DNA of 64,000 nucleotides, from contig CAMGYJ010000011.1 in the NCBI GenBank assembly GCA_946122785.1, positions 19,344,001 through 19,408,000 of the forward strand, written 5' to 3'. Under the pieces are notes generated by a model that saw only the letters and a list, made by a program, of their open reading frames with translations, did no database searches and was not told the origin of the DNA. Below, piece by piece: positions 10,977-23,591 of the stretch (the first letter of the stretch is position 1; the number at the start of each line of letters is the position of its first letter). This DNA comes from Linum tenue. Lineage: Eukaryota; Streptophyta; Magnoliopsida; Malpighiales; Linaceae. The translations under genes were made by a program, and so were the position numbers.

Positions 10977-11402
10977 GCAAACGACTACGTACAATAGGAA
11001 ATATATAAATATCTTATAATCACCATTCCCTCCACACAACCAATCTCTCTGAGATGATTTGAACTCAAACCCAGAGCTTCGGACAACAGCTGAAAGAGCA
11101 AATTTCCCTGCAGCAAGCCGGCAATTCCACCGGCACTGGCGGATCCGGAGCCATGTGATACAGCGCCAATTGGCGGCGGGTACATTGTACAGATCGAAGT
11201 TGCTGTTGTACACGACTTTCTTGGTCTGTGAGGCGGCAGGGCGGTTGTCCATTGTCCAAGAGGTGCGGCGGCGTGTGGAAGATGCGTGGGAGCTCTGTGA
11301 TGTCGCGTCGGCCAGCCCTTTGACTCCGGCTTTGGTTTCGTCGAAGGCCTTTAGCTCGGCGAGGCGCTCGGACGACGCGGATTCGTTGGACGTGGTCGCC
11401 AT
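10977..11402 (-). pseudogene. 2OG-Fe(II) dioxygenase pseudogene (ACC oxidase homolog-like)
   Basis: The minus strand starts MATTSNESASSERLAELKAF, then ETKAGVKGLADA, like the N-terminus of the intact gene at 53942-55316. In other frames follow ELPRIFHTPPHLLDN, KKVVYNSNFDLYNVPAANWR, MAPDPPVPVELPACC and LLSEALGLSSNHLREIGC. The order is that of the family, but large pieces between them are deleted, at least three frame changes occur, and the whole catalytic half (HxD...H) is absent; the copia LTR abuts the 3' end. A TATA-like CTATTTAAG lies about 40 bases upstream of the ATG. It is a dead, deletion-riddled paralog on the same strand as the intact gene. Enough family motifs remain in order that I am confident of the family, not of the substrate. 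Confidence 0.85.
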
Positions 11403-11555
11403 TTTGATTATTTTCCTCTACGGAGGGGAAAAGAGCTTAAATAGTGTTATGGTTGGTTCGTCTCCTCAAACAAGCGTTTGGTTTTGTTATAATTTAGTCA
11501 CGGCCGCCGGCCGGACGGTGGAGGATGATGTCAGTCAAACCATTTGCATATGGCT
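11403..11555. other. Residual upstream region of the dioxygenase pseudogene
   Basis: This short stretch keeps what looks like the old promoter of the pseudogene (TATA-like word near 11442). The copia element begins at its end. I find nothing else in it. Confidence 0.4.
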
Positions 11556-11903
11556 TATTGAATATCAATATACAACAACAGCTAATAAGAGACAGCTCAT
11601 CATATCTGCAGCCAATACTGATTCCACCATCCCTGTTCACCATCGTTATAAATGGAGGAGACAAACTCCATTTATTCACCATACTCTTTCCTCCAACCAA
11701 TGCTATCTACTGCACACCATCATCTCCCTATGCACTAACCACATGCTAAGCCTTTATTTCTTTCCATTATTACAGCTTACAATCACATGTGTATATATAT
11801 CAAGCATTCCTCTTATGTAATTTTTGTATCAGTAAGAAGAAATACAAAACAGAAAAGACACTATCTTTCTTGTCTTTCTCTTTTCAATCCTTTGTGGATT
11901 TCT
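11556..11903 (+). repeat. 5' LTR of the copia element
   Basis: 348 bp starting TATTGAATATCAATATACAA (or TGAATATC from 11559) and ending near GGATTTCT. It contains the TATATATATCAAGC region and matches the 3' LTR over its full length. Confidence 0.88.
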
Positions 11904-11961
11904 ATCAGAGCGGGTTCTCTAGAATCCTGCAAATCTTTTCCCTTCTCATTTCTTTTCTTGA

Positions 11962-14900
11962 GTGAAATACATAATGAGTGATCTCCAAACCTCAGCTACA
12001 AGCAACCAGCAAAGCAGAGAAGAGAGCTCCATTGTGAGCACCAAGAAAAGAGAGGAGGCAGCTTCCGCATACAGTCTGCATAATTCAGACAATCCTGGTC
12101 AAATGTTCGTAAGTGATCCACTCACCGATCAAAACTACGGAGAGTGGGTCAGCAACATGACCAACTCTCTTCTAGCAAAGCACAAAATGGGCTTTGTCGA
12201 TGGCACGATACAAAAACCAATAGAGGGAAATGAATACCTCGCAGCCTGGATCCAGTGTGATGCCATGGTGAAAGGGTGGCTCAAGACCGCCATGGACAAA
12301 GAGGTGAGAACCAGTGTCCGATACGCGAAAACAGCCCGCGAGATATGGGTCGATCTTGAAGAGCGATTCAGAAAGGGAAGCGCACCTCGTGCCTATGAGT
12401 TAAGGCTTGCCATCTCACTCCTGCAACAAGAGAACCTGACGGTTTCAGCCTACTATACGAAGCTAAGAGGGTTGTGGCAGGAATCCAACTCCATCACACC
12501 ACAACCAACATGTGTTTTCAATCGTTGCACATGTGGCCTAGAAAAGCGGGTGAGAGAGATCAGTGAAAATGCAAGACTTTTTGATTTTCTAATGGGACTT
12601 GCAGATGTTTTCTCAACTGTAAGGTCACAAGCACTCAACATGAAGCCTACACCAACCCTCGGAGAGGCCTATCACATGGTGGTTGAAGACGAACAACAAA
12701 GAAATATCGCAGCAAATCGAAAACCAATTATAGAGGCAGCAGCTTACCAAGCAAATGTTTTCATGAAAGATGGTGGTAAGCGCCGATATGACGGGAAAGA
12801 ACGACCAAGATGCACCCACTGCAACAAACTTGGGCATGTGAAGGAGAAATGCTATGAGTTGGTGGGATATCCGCCTAAAAACTCAAAACCCGGAGATAAG
12901 GGAAATTGGCGTAAATTTGATGATCTCAAAAGTGGTTCCAAATCAGCCCACTTTGTTGATTTAGAAGACAGCCGTGTTCCTGGATTGTCGATGGACCAAT
13001 GTCGTCAACTCATGCAATTTCTGAATAGTGGAAGTCCATCTAAAGCATCTTCCTCTTCTGGAGCACCTGCAGTCAACATGGCTGGTAAGAAATTCTCAGA
13101 ACATGAATGGATTATAGACTCGGGATGCAATGAGCATATCACTAACAATGCTGAAATTCTGGAAAATGGTGGTGATTGTCATACTTATATGCTTGTGACT
13201 ATCCCCAATGGTGATAAAATACCAGTTCAGCAGGTAGGAAGTGTTCATTTGTCAAATGGGATGAAATTAAGTGACGTGTTAAGCATCCCAAACTTCAAAT
13301 GCAGCTTGTTGTCAGTGAGTAAACTTACCCGTGACTACAGCGTCGCCTTGATCTTCTTGAGTGATTTTTGTGCAATCCAGGACTTACACTCGAAGAAGCT
13401 GATTGGAACGGGTAAGTTAAGAGATGGGCTGTACTATTTAAACCTCTTTGACATAAGGAAGAAAGAAGCCTTGGTGGTACATGGCAGTGACACTAGTGAG
13501 TCAGAACTTTGGCATTCCAGGCTTGGGCACCCCTCTGAGAAGAAAATGCAACTTTTCAGCAGTTTGAGCAAAAATAAGTGTAAACTTACACATTGTGATG
13601 CTTGTTTACGAGCTAAACAATCGCGTTTACCATTTCCTACTAGTTCAATAAAGACTACTTCTTGTTTTGAACTTCTACATATTCATATTTGGGGGGGCTA
13701 CAATTCTGTTTCCTTAAGTGGAGCACGATATTTTCTCACCATTGTTGATGATTTCAGCAGAGGAGTATGGGTATATCTCATTGTTGATGATTTCAGCAGA
13801 GGAGTATGGGTATATCTCTTGAGATACAAGTCAGAAGTAGAGAAGTACTTACTAATGTTTTGCCGAATGTTCAAAACTCAATTTCAGAAGAATGTCTCCC
13901 GGATTCGTGCAGACAATGGGCTTGAATTCCAAACAGGTGCTCTACAACAGTTCTATGAAGAAAATGGTATCTTGCTGCAAACCACTTGTACAGACACTCC
14001 CTAACAAAACGGAGTGGTCGAGAGAAAACATCGCCACCTGCTTGAAACAGCTAGAGCATTAAGATTCCAAGCAAATTTGCCAATCAAGTTTTGGGGTGAG
14101 TGCATACTTACAGCAACCTCCCTCATAAACCGGATGCCCTCTCGCAGTATTCAGAACAAGACACCTTACGAAGTGCTTTTTGGCAAATCACCACCGCTGG
14201 AGCATCTCAGAGTCTTCGGTTGTCTTGCATATGCTCGAGACAATCGCAAGCATATCAACAAATTTGCGGAAAGGGGGAGACCTAGTGTTTTCCTCGGATA
14301 CCCAGCAGCTCAGAAAGGGTACAAATTACTTGATCTCACCACTAATCGCATCAAAACCTCCCGCGATGTGGTCTTTGTCGAGAGAGTCTTTCCATTCAAT
14401 GACCCGACGTCTGCAGGCCACCACCCACATGCACCGACAAATTCAACTCCGGGTACGGGATCCTCGATGAACCACGAAAACGCGGCTGACGATCCCACAG
14501 CTTCCAACCGTCTTTCGGCTCTGCTCCCGGCGTCGTCTTTCTCACCACCGTTGACGAAATCCCAACCAGCAGCCTTGGTGGACCCAGATTTGGCATCACC
14601 GGCGGGCACTCCTGGCGATGACAATCGGGCAGAAAAAACACCAAATCCACATTCAATTGCGCCCTCTTCCTCTAGCCTGCCCTGCCTTGGTGGTTCCGCC
14701 GAGCCAATATCATCATCATCTTCACCTGCCGATGCTCAAAGGACAAGGGGACCGACCCAGTCAAAGCTCATCAGCTCCCCTGGGCCCAACAAACAATTTT
14801 GAATCTTCAAGTGGTGGGTTGTGCCCTACAAGCCCAAGTGACGAAATTGGGGACACAGAAAGAGATATTGGGCTTGAATTAATGCCCTCTCAAGACATTC

Positions 14901-16586
14901 CGCGCAGCAAACGTATTTCCAAGCTTCCTAGCCGGTTCGATGGATATGAGGTAGATTTGCCCAAAATTTTCAAAACCAAACCTAAAGCTTCAGACGTTCA
15001 ATATCCTCTCTCTAATTATATTTCATATCATTGTTTCTCACAAAAACATCGAGCATTTTTGGCTTCTCTTACAAGTAACTTTGAGCCGCGATTTTTCCAT
15101 CAAGCTGTGGTTAACTATTTTTGGCGAGAAGCCATGAAAAAGGAAATTCAAGCTCTCGAAGAAAATGGAACTTGGATTCTCATTGAACTTCCTCCCGGTA
15201 AGCATGCTACAAAATGGGCTTACAAGATTAAGTATAATCCAGATGGAAGCATTGAACGATACAAAGCCCGATTGGTCGCTAAAGGATTTACTCAAGTTGA
15301 AGGGATCGACTTTCATGACACATTTGCGCCTGTGGCTAAACTTGTTACAGTTCGTTGCTTATTGGTTGTTTCAGCTATTCGGGGTTGGATTGTTCATCAG
15401 CTAAACGTCAACAATGCCTTTTTACATGGAGATTTGGATGAAGAGGTGTACATGAAGCCACCACAAGGTTTGCAAATCTCTTTATGGTCTTCGACAAGCC
15501 TCCAGAAATTGGTATGCGAAATTCACTTCTGCACTTCTCACCATGGGTTTTGTTTTATCGCGTGCTGATCAATCAATGTTCATATATCGAAATTCATCAA
15601 GTTTTGTGGTAGCTCTCATTTATGTGGATGACGTCCTCCTGGCGGGCAACAATTCACAGTTTATAGAGTATGTCAAACGAACTCTTCATCAGCGTTTTAG
15701 CATCAAGGATGTTGGGCCTTTGAAATATTTTCTCGGCATAGAAGTGGCTCGATCAGAACATGGAATTGTACTCTCTCAAAGGAAGTATACTCTTGACATC
15801 CTGCAAGAAGTTGGCTTATGCAATGCACGCCCAAGTATCTTCCCAATTGAGCAGAACCACCATTTGACGAGTTCCACTTCCGAAGAAGTTGCATCCCCTC
15901 AAGATGCCGCTGCTTATCGTCGCCTTGTTGGTCGACTTCTGTATTTGACGGTCACACTCCCAAATATCGCCTATGCAGTGAACATCTTGAGTCAGTTTGT
16001 TCATTCTCCAGGTCCAACTCATATCTCTGCTGCACACCGTATTGTTCGTTACCTTAAACAAGCTCCAGGACAGGGACTTTTTTTACCAGCTGAAGGTCAT
16101 CTTGAACTAACTGCTTTTTGTGATGCCGATTGGGGTGGTTTCCCACTCACCCGTCGATCCACGACCGGTTATTTTAACACTCTTGGCAGGTCACCCATTT
16201 CATGGCGCACCAAGAAGCAGAGTGTTGTTGCGCGCTCTTCTGCAGAGGCCGAGTATCGAGCAATGGCCAGCACTATCAGTGAATTTCTCTGGCTCCGCTG
16301 GCTCCTTCATGAACTTGGAGCACCCCAGTCTCAACCAACCACTCTCTATTGTGATAATCAAGCCGCACTCCACATTGATGCCAATCCAGTATTTCATGAA
16401 CGCACCAAACACGTAGAAATGAATTGCTATTTTGTTCGTGAACGTGTAATTTCACGAGACATTCTCCCATGCAAGATATCTACACGAGATCAAGTGGCTG
16501 ATATTTTCACAAAAGGGCTCGGCGGTGATCGGTTCAAATTTCTTCTCTCCAAATTGGGCATTCAGGAGCTCCATGCTCCAATTTGA
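11962..16586 (+). pseudogene. Copia gag-pol polyprotein with one stop and two frameshifts
   Basis: Domains in order: copia gag (NYGEWVSNMTNSLLAKHKMG), zinc knuckle CTHCNKLGHVKEKC (12811-12852), protease (EWIIDSGCNEHIT, with DSG), GAG-pre-integrase (LWHSRLGHPSEKKM), integrase core (TIVDDFSRGVWVY, then RADNGLEF and NGVVERKH), reverse transcriptase (KARLVAKGFTQVEGIDFHDTFAPVA, then YVDD at 15621-15632) and RNase H (FCDADWGG, SSAEAEYRA, YCDNQAA, HERTKHVEM). Defects: an exact 39-bp tandem duplication in the integrase core (13741-13779 and 13780-13818); a TAA at 14002-14004 where the family has CAA (TP-Q-QNG); a frame change between about 14620 and 14800; and a deletion-frameshift near 15485 that removes residues before the SLYGLRQ motif. 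Transposition would need these repaired, so the copy is inactive; family assignment is certain. Confidence 0.93.
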
Positions 16587-16593
16587 GGGGGAG

Positions 16594-16957
16594 TATTGAA
16601 TATCAATATACAACAACAGCTAATAAGAGACAACTCATCATATCTGCAGCCAATAGTGATTCCACCATCCCTGCTCACCATCGTTATAAATGGAGGAGAC
16701 AAACTCCATTTATTCACCATACTCTTTCCTCCAACCAATGCTATCTACTACCAATGCTATCTACTGCACACCATCATCTCCCTGTTCAGTAACCACATGC
16801 TAAGCCTTTATTTCTTTCCATTATTAGAGCTTACAATCACATGTGTATATATATCAAGCATTCCTCTTATGTAATTTTTGTATCAGTAAGAAGAAATACA
16901 AAACAGAAAAGACACTATCTTTCTGGTCTTTCTCTTTTCAATCCTTTGTGAATTTCT
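16594..16957 (+). repeat. 3' LTR of the copia element
   Basis: 364 bp; equals the 5' LTR plus a 16-bp tandem duplication (ACCAATGCTATCTACT, about 16735-16766). It follows the polypurine tract directly. Confidence 0.9.
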
Positions 16958-17066
16958 TCATGACTAAGTTACCAACTACAGTAGCTAATGTCAAGTTGAC
17001 TATGTCCAGTTGACTTTTTGTTTAACCACTATCCTTCCATCTGACTCGTCACTTAACTGGTACTTG

Positions 17067-17739
17067 CAGCGGCGGATCCAGAACACAGTATAGCACTGAG
17101 CCGCATTTCAATATAATATTATATACATTAAACAAAAATAGTCAATATTTTTAAAGTTTAGTATTTCAAAAAAAATTAGTTCAAAATTATTAACGATGAC
17201 AGACAAATGACTAATATTTTGATGCATTACAAAAGATTTAGCTAATATTTTGTATTTCGAAAAGTATGGCTAATAATTTGAAAATTCTAAAAGGGTTGAC
17301 TAATAAATTGTATTTACTCAAAATTAGTTTTCACATATTTCATTCTTAAAATGTTCTCTTCATGGTAGTCGCTGAAACGGGCTAGGTCAACACTAGACGA
17401 ATCAACCCACAAATCAATTTGTTTAGAGGGTTTTCTTATTTCAATGAAACTTTATTCACTCTTTTACATTTTAGACTTTTAGGTTTTATTTTTTTTTTCA
17501 AATGAAAATCATTCGGGCTAGAATTCCTAGACTAAATTGATAGTAATGATTTGCATATGTTCATCTATACCATTTTTCTAACTACTCAAAATTTATTATC
17601 AAATAACACTCGACCGACCATTAAATAATACTGGGCCGAATACCTAAAATCGAAAAAATTTATAAGCTCTATACTAGCTCTGGATCCGGCGGAGGGCTAA
17701 GCCGTGGCCCGGGTTAGCTCAACCCTAGATCCGCCGATG
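17067..17739. mobile_element. Small non-autonomous hAT-type element
   Basis: The ends are CAGCGGCGGATCCAG at the left and the inverse of CATCGGCGGATCTAG at the right. They are flanked by GGTACTTG (17059-17066) and AGTACTTG (17740-17747), an 8-bp duplication with one change, as expected for hAT. The interior is AT-rich and has no transposase frame. Confidence 0.7.
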
Positions 17740-17884
17740 AGTACTTGTCCCGGATGAAGCGGTTTAGGAGAGCCATTAAGTAAGAACAAATGAATGTTAC
17801 ATGTGGTGACAAGGAGAGAATATCTAATAGATTTTGTTAGATGAAACATTAGGCCAAAGTTTGTTAATAATATTGTTCATTTAT

Positions 17885-18284
17885 GGCAAAGGCTAGCGTA
17901 CGCCCGGACGTACCCTAGCCTACCGTACGCCCGTTGAGTTTTGCTATTTAGACAATGAATTAACCGGAGTTTGGGGCATGATATTATACCCTAACCCCTA
18001 ATGGGTGAACCCCAGTCAGCAATTCACTAACCCAAAGCATAATATTCATTTAATCTTGAAATGAAAATCAACGGTTTTGATTCGTCGAAATTATTGTTGA
18101 TTTTCATTTCAAGATTAAACGAATCTCATGATTTTGATTAGAAAACTAGGGACTGGGGTTTATCCATTAGTGGTTAGGGTATAGTATCATGCCCAAAACT
18201 CCGGTTAATTCATGATCTAAATAGCAAAACTCAAACGGGTGTACGGTAGTCTAACGTACGCCCGGGCGTACGCTAGCCTAAACC
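17885..18284. mobile_element. Foldback Mutator-type MITE
   Basis: Exactly 400 bp, almost wholly an inverted repeat: the left arm GGCAAAGGCTAGCGTACGCC and the right arm, reversed, GGTTTAGGCTAGCGTACGCC continue in parallel for about 180 bases. The flanks are perfect 10-bp duplications GTTCATTTAT (17875-17884 and 18285-18294), in the range of Mutator-like elements. It contains no gene. Confidence 0.85.
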
Positions 18285-18326
18285 GTTCATTTATATTATT
18301 TTCTTGCAAAAACAAGCAATAAGATC

Positions 18327-19457
18327 CAGTGTTCAAGAACGCTCGCCTAGGCACGTTTAGTAGCTAGGCAAGGAGGAAAAGTGGAGAGGAAGCCTGGCGA
18401 AGTGGCTGGGCACAATAAACGCGGAATCGCGTTGAAGAACGCCTAGGCGGCGAGTACTAGCGTGGATCGGCGATTCCAAGCTGTGGGCGACGCCCAGAAA
18501 AAAAAATTTACCATGCTGTGCGTTTTGGATGGGCCGAATAGGCGAAAACCCTAATGGGTTCTTCGAGCACCCACAGTCGACTGCCTCTCTCCTTCGTCAC
18601 CTCTCGGCTCTCTCCCTTCTCTCCAACAGTCGACCGCTCCAGCCGTCTCCAACAGTCGACCGCCTCCAGCAGGGGGCTTCATCGCCGGCTGCAGCGTCCT
18701 CTCCGCCAGTCTCCAGAATCGCGCGCCGTCGGTCTCCACCATAGCCAATCGCGCCTCGTCCTCGCCGTCGGTCTCCAGCATCGCCAGTGCCCAGTGGTGA
18801 CTCGTCCCACCCGTCGGTCTCCAGCATCGCCAGTGCCCAGCCGTGACTCGTCCTCGCCGTTGGTCTGTAGCATTGAAGGTACTAACTCTTCTAAATAGGA
18901 TCAATAGAGGTTGGAAAATATCAAACGACCAAATAGGTAAGGAAGTAGAAAGGTTTGTTTCTTTGTCTGGGCTAATGGGATGGTGGTCGTGATGATGGCG
19001 ATGCTTAAGAGGTTGGAAAATTCAGGAATCAGGACCTCTTAAGCCGTGACTCGTCCATTACAAAATTTGGCTTTTTCTTGTGTTATTATTCTGATTTTGT
19101 TTGGTCGAATTTTGAGGCTGCTTGATTCTCTAGTTTCTTTTCATCTTTAGGTTTTAGATGATAAAGATAATAAGAATTGGCATTTGACAGGGGCTGCTTG
19201 ATTAAATTGTGTGTCAAGAGGCTAATTAAACTGTGTCTCTAATGATTTGAAAGGCTGCTGAAAATGTGTGGAAGTGAAACCTAGTAGATTGCTAATTCAG
19301 GGACATGATTATGAATGTTATGTTTGATCTTGCACTCTAAACTTACATATTTATCATTTTTTTCGACGTTTAATCTCGCCTAGGCAACGACTAATCGGCC
19401 TGGGCGCTGGGCGGTGCCTCCTCGCCTAGGTGGCGCCCAGCGTCTTCTTGAACATTG
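18327..19457. mobile_element. Non-autonomous hAT transposon
   Basis: The ends are CAGTGTTCAAGAACGC and the inverse of CAATGTTCAAGAAGACGC, flanked by perfect 8-bp duplications ATAAGATC (18319-18326 and 19458-19465). Subterminal GCCTAGGCG-type words are repeated at both ends. The interior at 18560-18890 is GC-rich with short imperfect repeats (CGTCGGTCTCCAGCATCGCC twice), perhaps a captured gene fragment; no transposase is present. Confidence 0.85.
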
Positions 19458-20111
19458 ATAAGATCACAAAAAATAATGCAAAGTATGAGTGTTATCCAAC
19501 AGAATTCACTGTCTCTTCTTAAGGAATCTTATTCCCCTCTAGTACCCAAGGTTATGGAATGATTTCTCCCAAGATATATAGGACCTTTTCCGGCGTAGCG
19601 GTACCTCAAACCCTGGAAACCATCGAAAGCAGCGAACCGGCGAGAACCACACTTGACTCGATTTTATTTTTGAAAAGAATGCAGAAAACTAGTTTTGGAT
19701 TTTAGCAGAACTTTGGTACCAGAAAAAGGTATATCAAAACTAGAGGGGTTATGTGCTATTTATAGAAAATGAAGAGGTGTGTGTGAAGGGATGTGACCCT
19801 TTGCGTGGGTGGTTACACCCCAACCAACACTTTGGTTCGTTTTAAAATTATGAACCATTGCATCGGTTCAACCCATGATAGTTGGACCTGTTGGTTCACT
19901 CCATCCGCCACATCAGTTCGGTTTAATTCGGTTCAACTCGATTTGGTCCGGTTGGATACACAAACCAATATTACCGATTACCAACATATTACATCAAATC
20001 GACCGAATTCGGGGCCACGCCTTCCTACAGCTTACCAACATGGTACTTCAAGATATTCTCTTGGATCTTTCCCCTTTCATATGCCCATTCACACCACTAA
20101 AAATCCCAACA

Positions 20112-22909
20112 ATCCCTCACATGAATGGAGAATGCAAGTTTTGAAAACTATGTGACTCTCAACTAAGAATTAGTTGCATCTGGATAGGTGGGTTTCCCTT
20201 TGAACCTTCCGTAGTGAACATATATCGAGTATACTCACCAATCGGTAGATATGATATCCTTGAACCGTCGGTTTTCTTGTATACTAAGACAACATATGTC
20301 ACACAACTAAATCTTATCCGTTCATTGGTTCTCATTGTTGTGTTCGCTTTAGCTATGAACACCACCTAGTTTCATGAGTGTTTAGACAACTGGCCTTCTT
20401 TTATTCTCCTTGAATCGGCTCCACTTCACACTCACATAGGTGATTTCTAATGTGTATTCCAAAAATACACTATTTGATCGCATCTCGTGTCAAACATAGA
20501 AACCATTAAAAACCTTCCATATTTAGGTTTACCCTAATAGTTGGACATTGTCTCATCATGAGAATGGACATTGGAAATTTGACAATGTCGGACCATCATT
20601 CACAACTTTGTTTGCTCCTTGAACCTAGAGGTTGGGTATGCCAATCCTGCTTAGGTAGAGTTACCGCCATGATGATTTATCCTAGGCCATGAGTCCATTC
20701 CCTTCGATGATATAATTAATTTCTCGGTAGGCCTCACGTTTGTTATCATTTAATCTAAGATGATCAATCCATATAACTTCGCTACAAATTAATCAATCCA
20801 TAGTGTTATGTTTCCTTATATATGACAAGGTTCATTACATAACACTTATATCCCCTGCAATCACAACTTTGTACTTTCACAAGGTGCGCTTATCCACCCC
20901 AAATTTTACGGGCCATACGATTGAACTTCACTGGTCTTAGAGTGAGTGTATAGTTTAACTTGGACGTTTTTCCAAGATAATGCTCCTCATCAACCATAAA
21001 TGCCTCTGTTTAATGGATTATACATTTTGGTTCATTCAGTGAGTTCCTTTGGGTATAATACACCAAAGACTCTTCTCTTTCGATTCACTACACATCATGT
21101 GTGCTTGACTTGATTTTATTGCCTTGCAATAATCATAACTCATGATAAAAGTACCGAAGTTATCACCACTTCTAGAGTACTTGAGCTTCACAAACATCTC
21201 TTTAATGTAGTGATATTTAAGATTTAGCTTAGGGTTTATATAAAACTCCTAAGTATTCACATAATTTCACTTAGGAATCACCCAAGTGACATTCCATATC
21301 ACTTCTCCACAATTTATCCCCCACATTTCAACTATTTTCGCCATAGTTGTTGAAACTCAATGTTTCCGATAAGGGGAATGTTGTTCATATACTTGCTTGT
21401 ATATGGTTGACATTATTTTTCCTTTGGGAATAGTGGATTGACATCTCTAATAAATCTTCTCTGAATTCTCAAACTAGCTCTCTCACATAATTGTCAACAT
21501 ATGTTAGATTTTACTTATAAGTTATACTCTTGGATTGGGTTAACTTCATAAGGTTTATGAACTTGCGCTTTCTTGTTGGACGTACCTTCATACTTTCAAG
21601 TATGACTTGTTTGTCCTTTCCATTTTCGTCTTATGGATAAATTTGCATCTCATTGTAGGATTTTAAGATATTAGCCAGAACAACGGCTATTCTCCCCCAC
21701 AATTTGACCATTTTCCAAACTCCATGGAATAATTCTATTAATTTTCAATGGTTTTACTTATTGAACTTGACAACAACTATCTTCATCTAATTGTTTACCA
21801 ATGGTATGATCTAATTCGATTAACATAACACAAACAATTCAGATCTTATTAGCAATATCATCTAATTACTTACTAATGGTATTGATCAAGACAACTTGCG
21901 ATGTCATAAGTAATTCAAATGCATTCCAGTAATGGAAATCCCATCTAATTACTTGCCAATGACATTCCATCTATGTAACTTGATATACCCACAAGTAATT
22001 CAAATGAATTTCTAAGTCCATTATCTAATTACTTTCCATTGGCATAAACTTCATAAATATATTATAAGTAATCCAGACTTTAAGTTCAATAAGATCATCT
22101 CAATTGAGCTCTCATGCCAAAAAAAATTCCAATGATATATATCTATATATACCATAAACAATTCTGACGATAATTACTTTTGATGATCACCATTCTTTGG
22201 CAAGCTTATACAATCCCTATAAGAATCAATCATCGCATCTTTTTCCTTGCCCTCATGACATAGGAAACATCAAGTCCTAAATCACATACATGACAAAACA
22301 AATTATCATGTCTTCACAAGTATCATAGGAATTAGAATTCCTTGTCGCTTATGGCTTTCTCGTACAGTCCTTTAGATGTGCATTAACCAAATTTTATCTC
22401 CAACACATTGGAGGTATACTCTTTCATAACTATGTCAAACTTACTTTGAACATAACATTTGCAACCATTCCGGATTAAATAGACTTGACTCACAAGTCCT
22501 CACTAACCTCTCCATAGATTATACACACTTATGGTTGTTCATATTTACTAACCGGACAGTTTACAACCATCCAAACCACCTTACAATCCATGAAGGGATA
22601 CCTTGAATTTGATTCATTCTTAATTTGTGGGACATGTAAGCATATCGAGGTATAGGTACTTCTATGCTCTCATGCAACGCTTGAATGAAAATGTGTCCAA
22701 ATTAAATTGACTCATTTATCATTCATCCACGCCACAACACCAAATTAGACCAATGCGATGAATGCATTAAAACTTGGTGGTCGATCACATTTTAGGAAAT
22801 ATGACCACATTATTTTCATTTTGTAAATATATAATTTACATAATTACATCATCATGGATCAAACTCCATGTCTCGGGAACACTTCCCACCATAAGATTGT
22901 TATGGATAT
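20112..22909 (-). other. Interior of the decayed copia-like element
   Basis: AT-rich, 2.8 kb, with no frame longer than about 70 codons in either direction. It is interpreted as a polyprotein decayed past recognition; only the RNase-H-like remnant near 21160-21230 on the minus strand is suggestive. The part from 20112 to about 21100 would be the 3' untranslated region. Confidence 0.45.
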
Positions 22910-23591
22910 TGTTCACGTATACTATTTTCTTGCAAAAACAAGCAACAAGTAAGATCACGAAAAATAATACAAAGTATGCGTCCTAGCCGACAGAATCCAT
23001 TGTCTCTCCTTAAGGAATCTTATTCCCCTCTAGTACCCAAGGTTATGGAATGATTCCTCCCATGATAGAAAGGACGTACCTTATCCGGCGTAACGGTACC
23101 TCAAACCCCGGAAACCATCGAACGCAGCGAACTGGCGAGAACCACACTTGACTCGATTTTCTCTTTGAAAAGAATGCAGAAAACTAGTTTTGGATTTTAG
23201 CAGAATTTTGGCACCGGAAAATGTATATCAGAACTAGAGGGCGTTATGTGCTATTTATAGAAAATGAAGAGGTGTGTGTGAAGGGATGTGACCCTTCGGG
23301 TTGGTGGTTACACCCCAATCAACATCTTGGTTCATTTTAAAATTATGAACCATTGCATCGGTTCAGCCCATGGTAGTTGGACCGGTTGGTTCACTCCAAC
23401 CGCCACATCGGTTCAGTTTAATTTGGTTCAACTCGGTTTGGTCCGATTGGTGACACAAACTAATATTACCGATTACCAACATATTACATCAAATCGACCG
23501 AATTCGCGGCCACGCCTTCCTACAGCTTACCAACATGGTACTTCAAGAGATTCTCTTGAATCTTTCCCCTTTCATGTTCATTCACACCACT
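22910..23591 (-). repeat. 5' LTR of the decayed copia-like element
   Basis: 682 bp, matching the 3' LTR pieces at 17874-17884, 18285-18326 and 19458-20098. It contains the minus-strand TATA region TTCTATAAATAGC near 23245-23260. Confidence 0.75.

Larger units (their letters stand above)
11556..16957 (+). mobile_element. Ty1/copia LTR retrotransposon, near full length
   Basis: LTRs at 11556-11903 and 16594-16957 enclose gag, protease, integrase, reverse transcriptase and RNase H in copia order. A reduced primer-binding site (TATCAGAGCGGG, about 11904) follows the 5' LTR, and a polypurine tract GAGGGGGAG (16585-16593) precedes the 3' LTR. The coding region carries a stop and frameshifts. I find no target-site duplication. 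The LTRs differ at about ten positions plus one 16-bp tandem duplication. Confidence 0.93.
17874..23591 (-). mobile_element. Decayed copia-like LTR element, 3' LTR split by two DNA transposons
   Basis: The sequence at 22910-23591 is repeated at 17874-20111 once a MITE (17885-18284) and a hAT (18327-19457) and their target duplications are removed, leaving about 689 bp against 682 bp. On the minus strand the 3' LTR starts TGTTGGGATTTTTAGTGG at 20111 after a purine tract (ATGTGAGGGAT), and a TATA box (19757-19764) reads on the minus strand. The 2.8-kb interior has no long frame; one stretch near 21160-21230 reads LKYHYIKEMFVKLKY, resembling the C-terminal end of copia RNase H. The 5' LTR has lost its first ~14 bases. 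I see no clear primer-binding site. Confidence 0.7.

Noticed and set aside
11556..16957. Target-site duplication for the copia element
   Set aside because: The 5 bases before 11556 (TGGCT) and after 16957 do not match under any boundary I tried, so none is claimed.
18551..18904. Minus-strand frame with repeated LETDGEDESRLGTGDAGD-like words
   Set aside because: By-product of short GC-rich repeats inside a hAT; overlapping frames are open on both strands.
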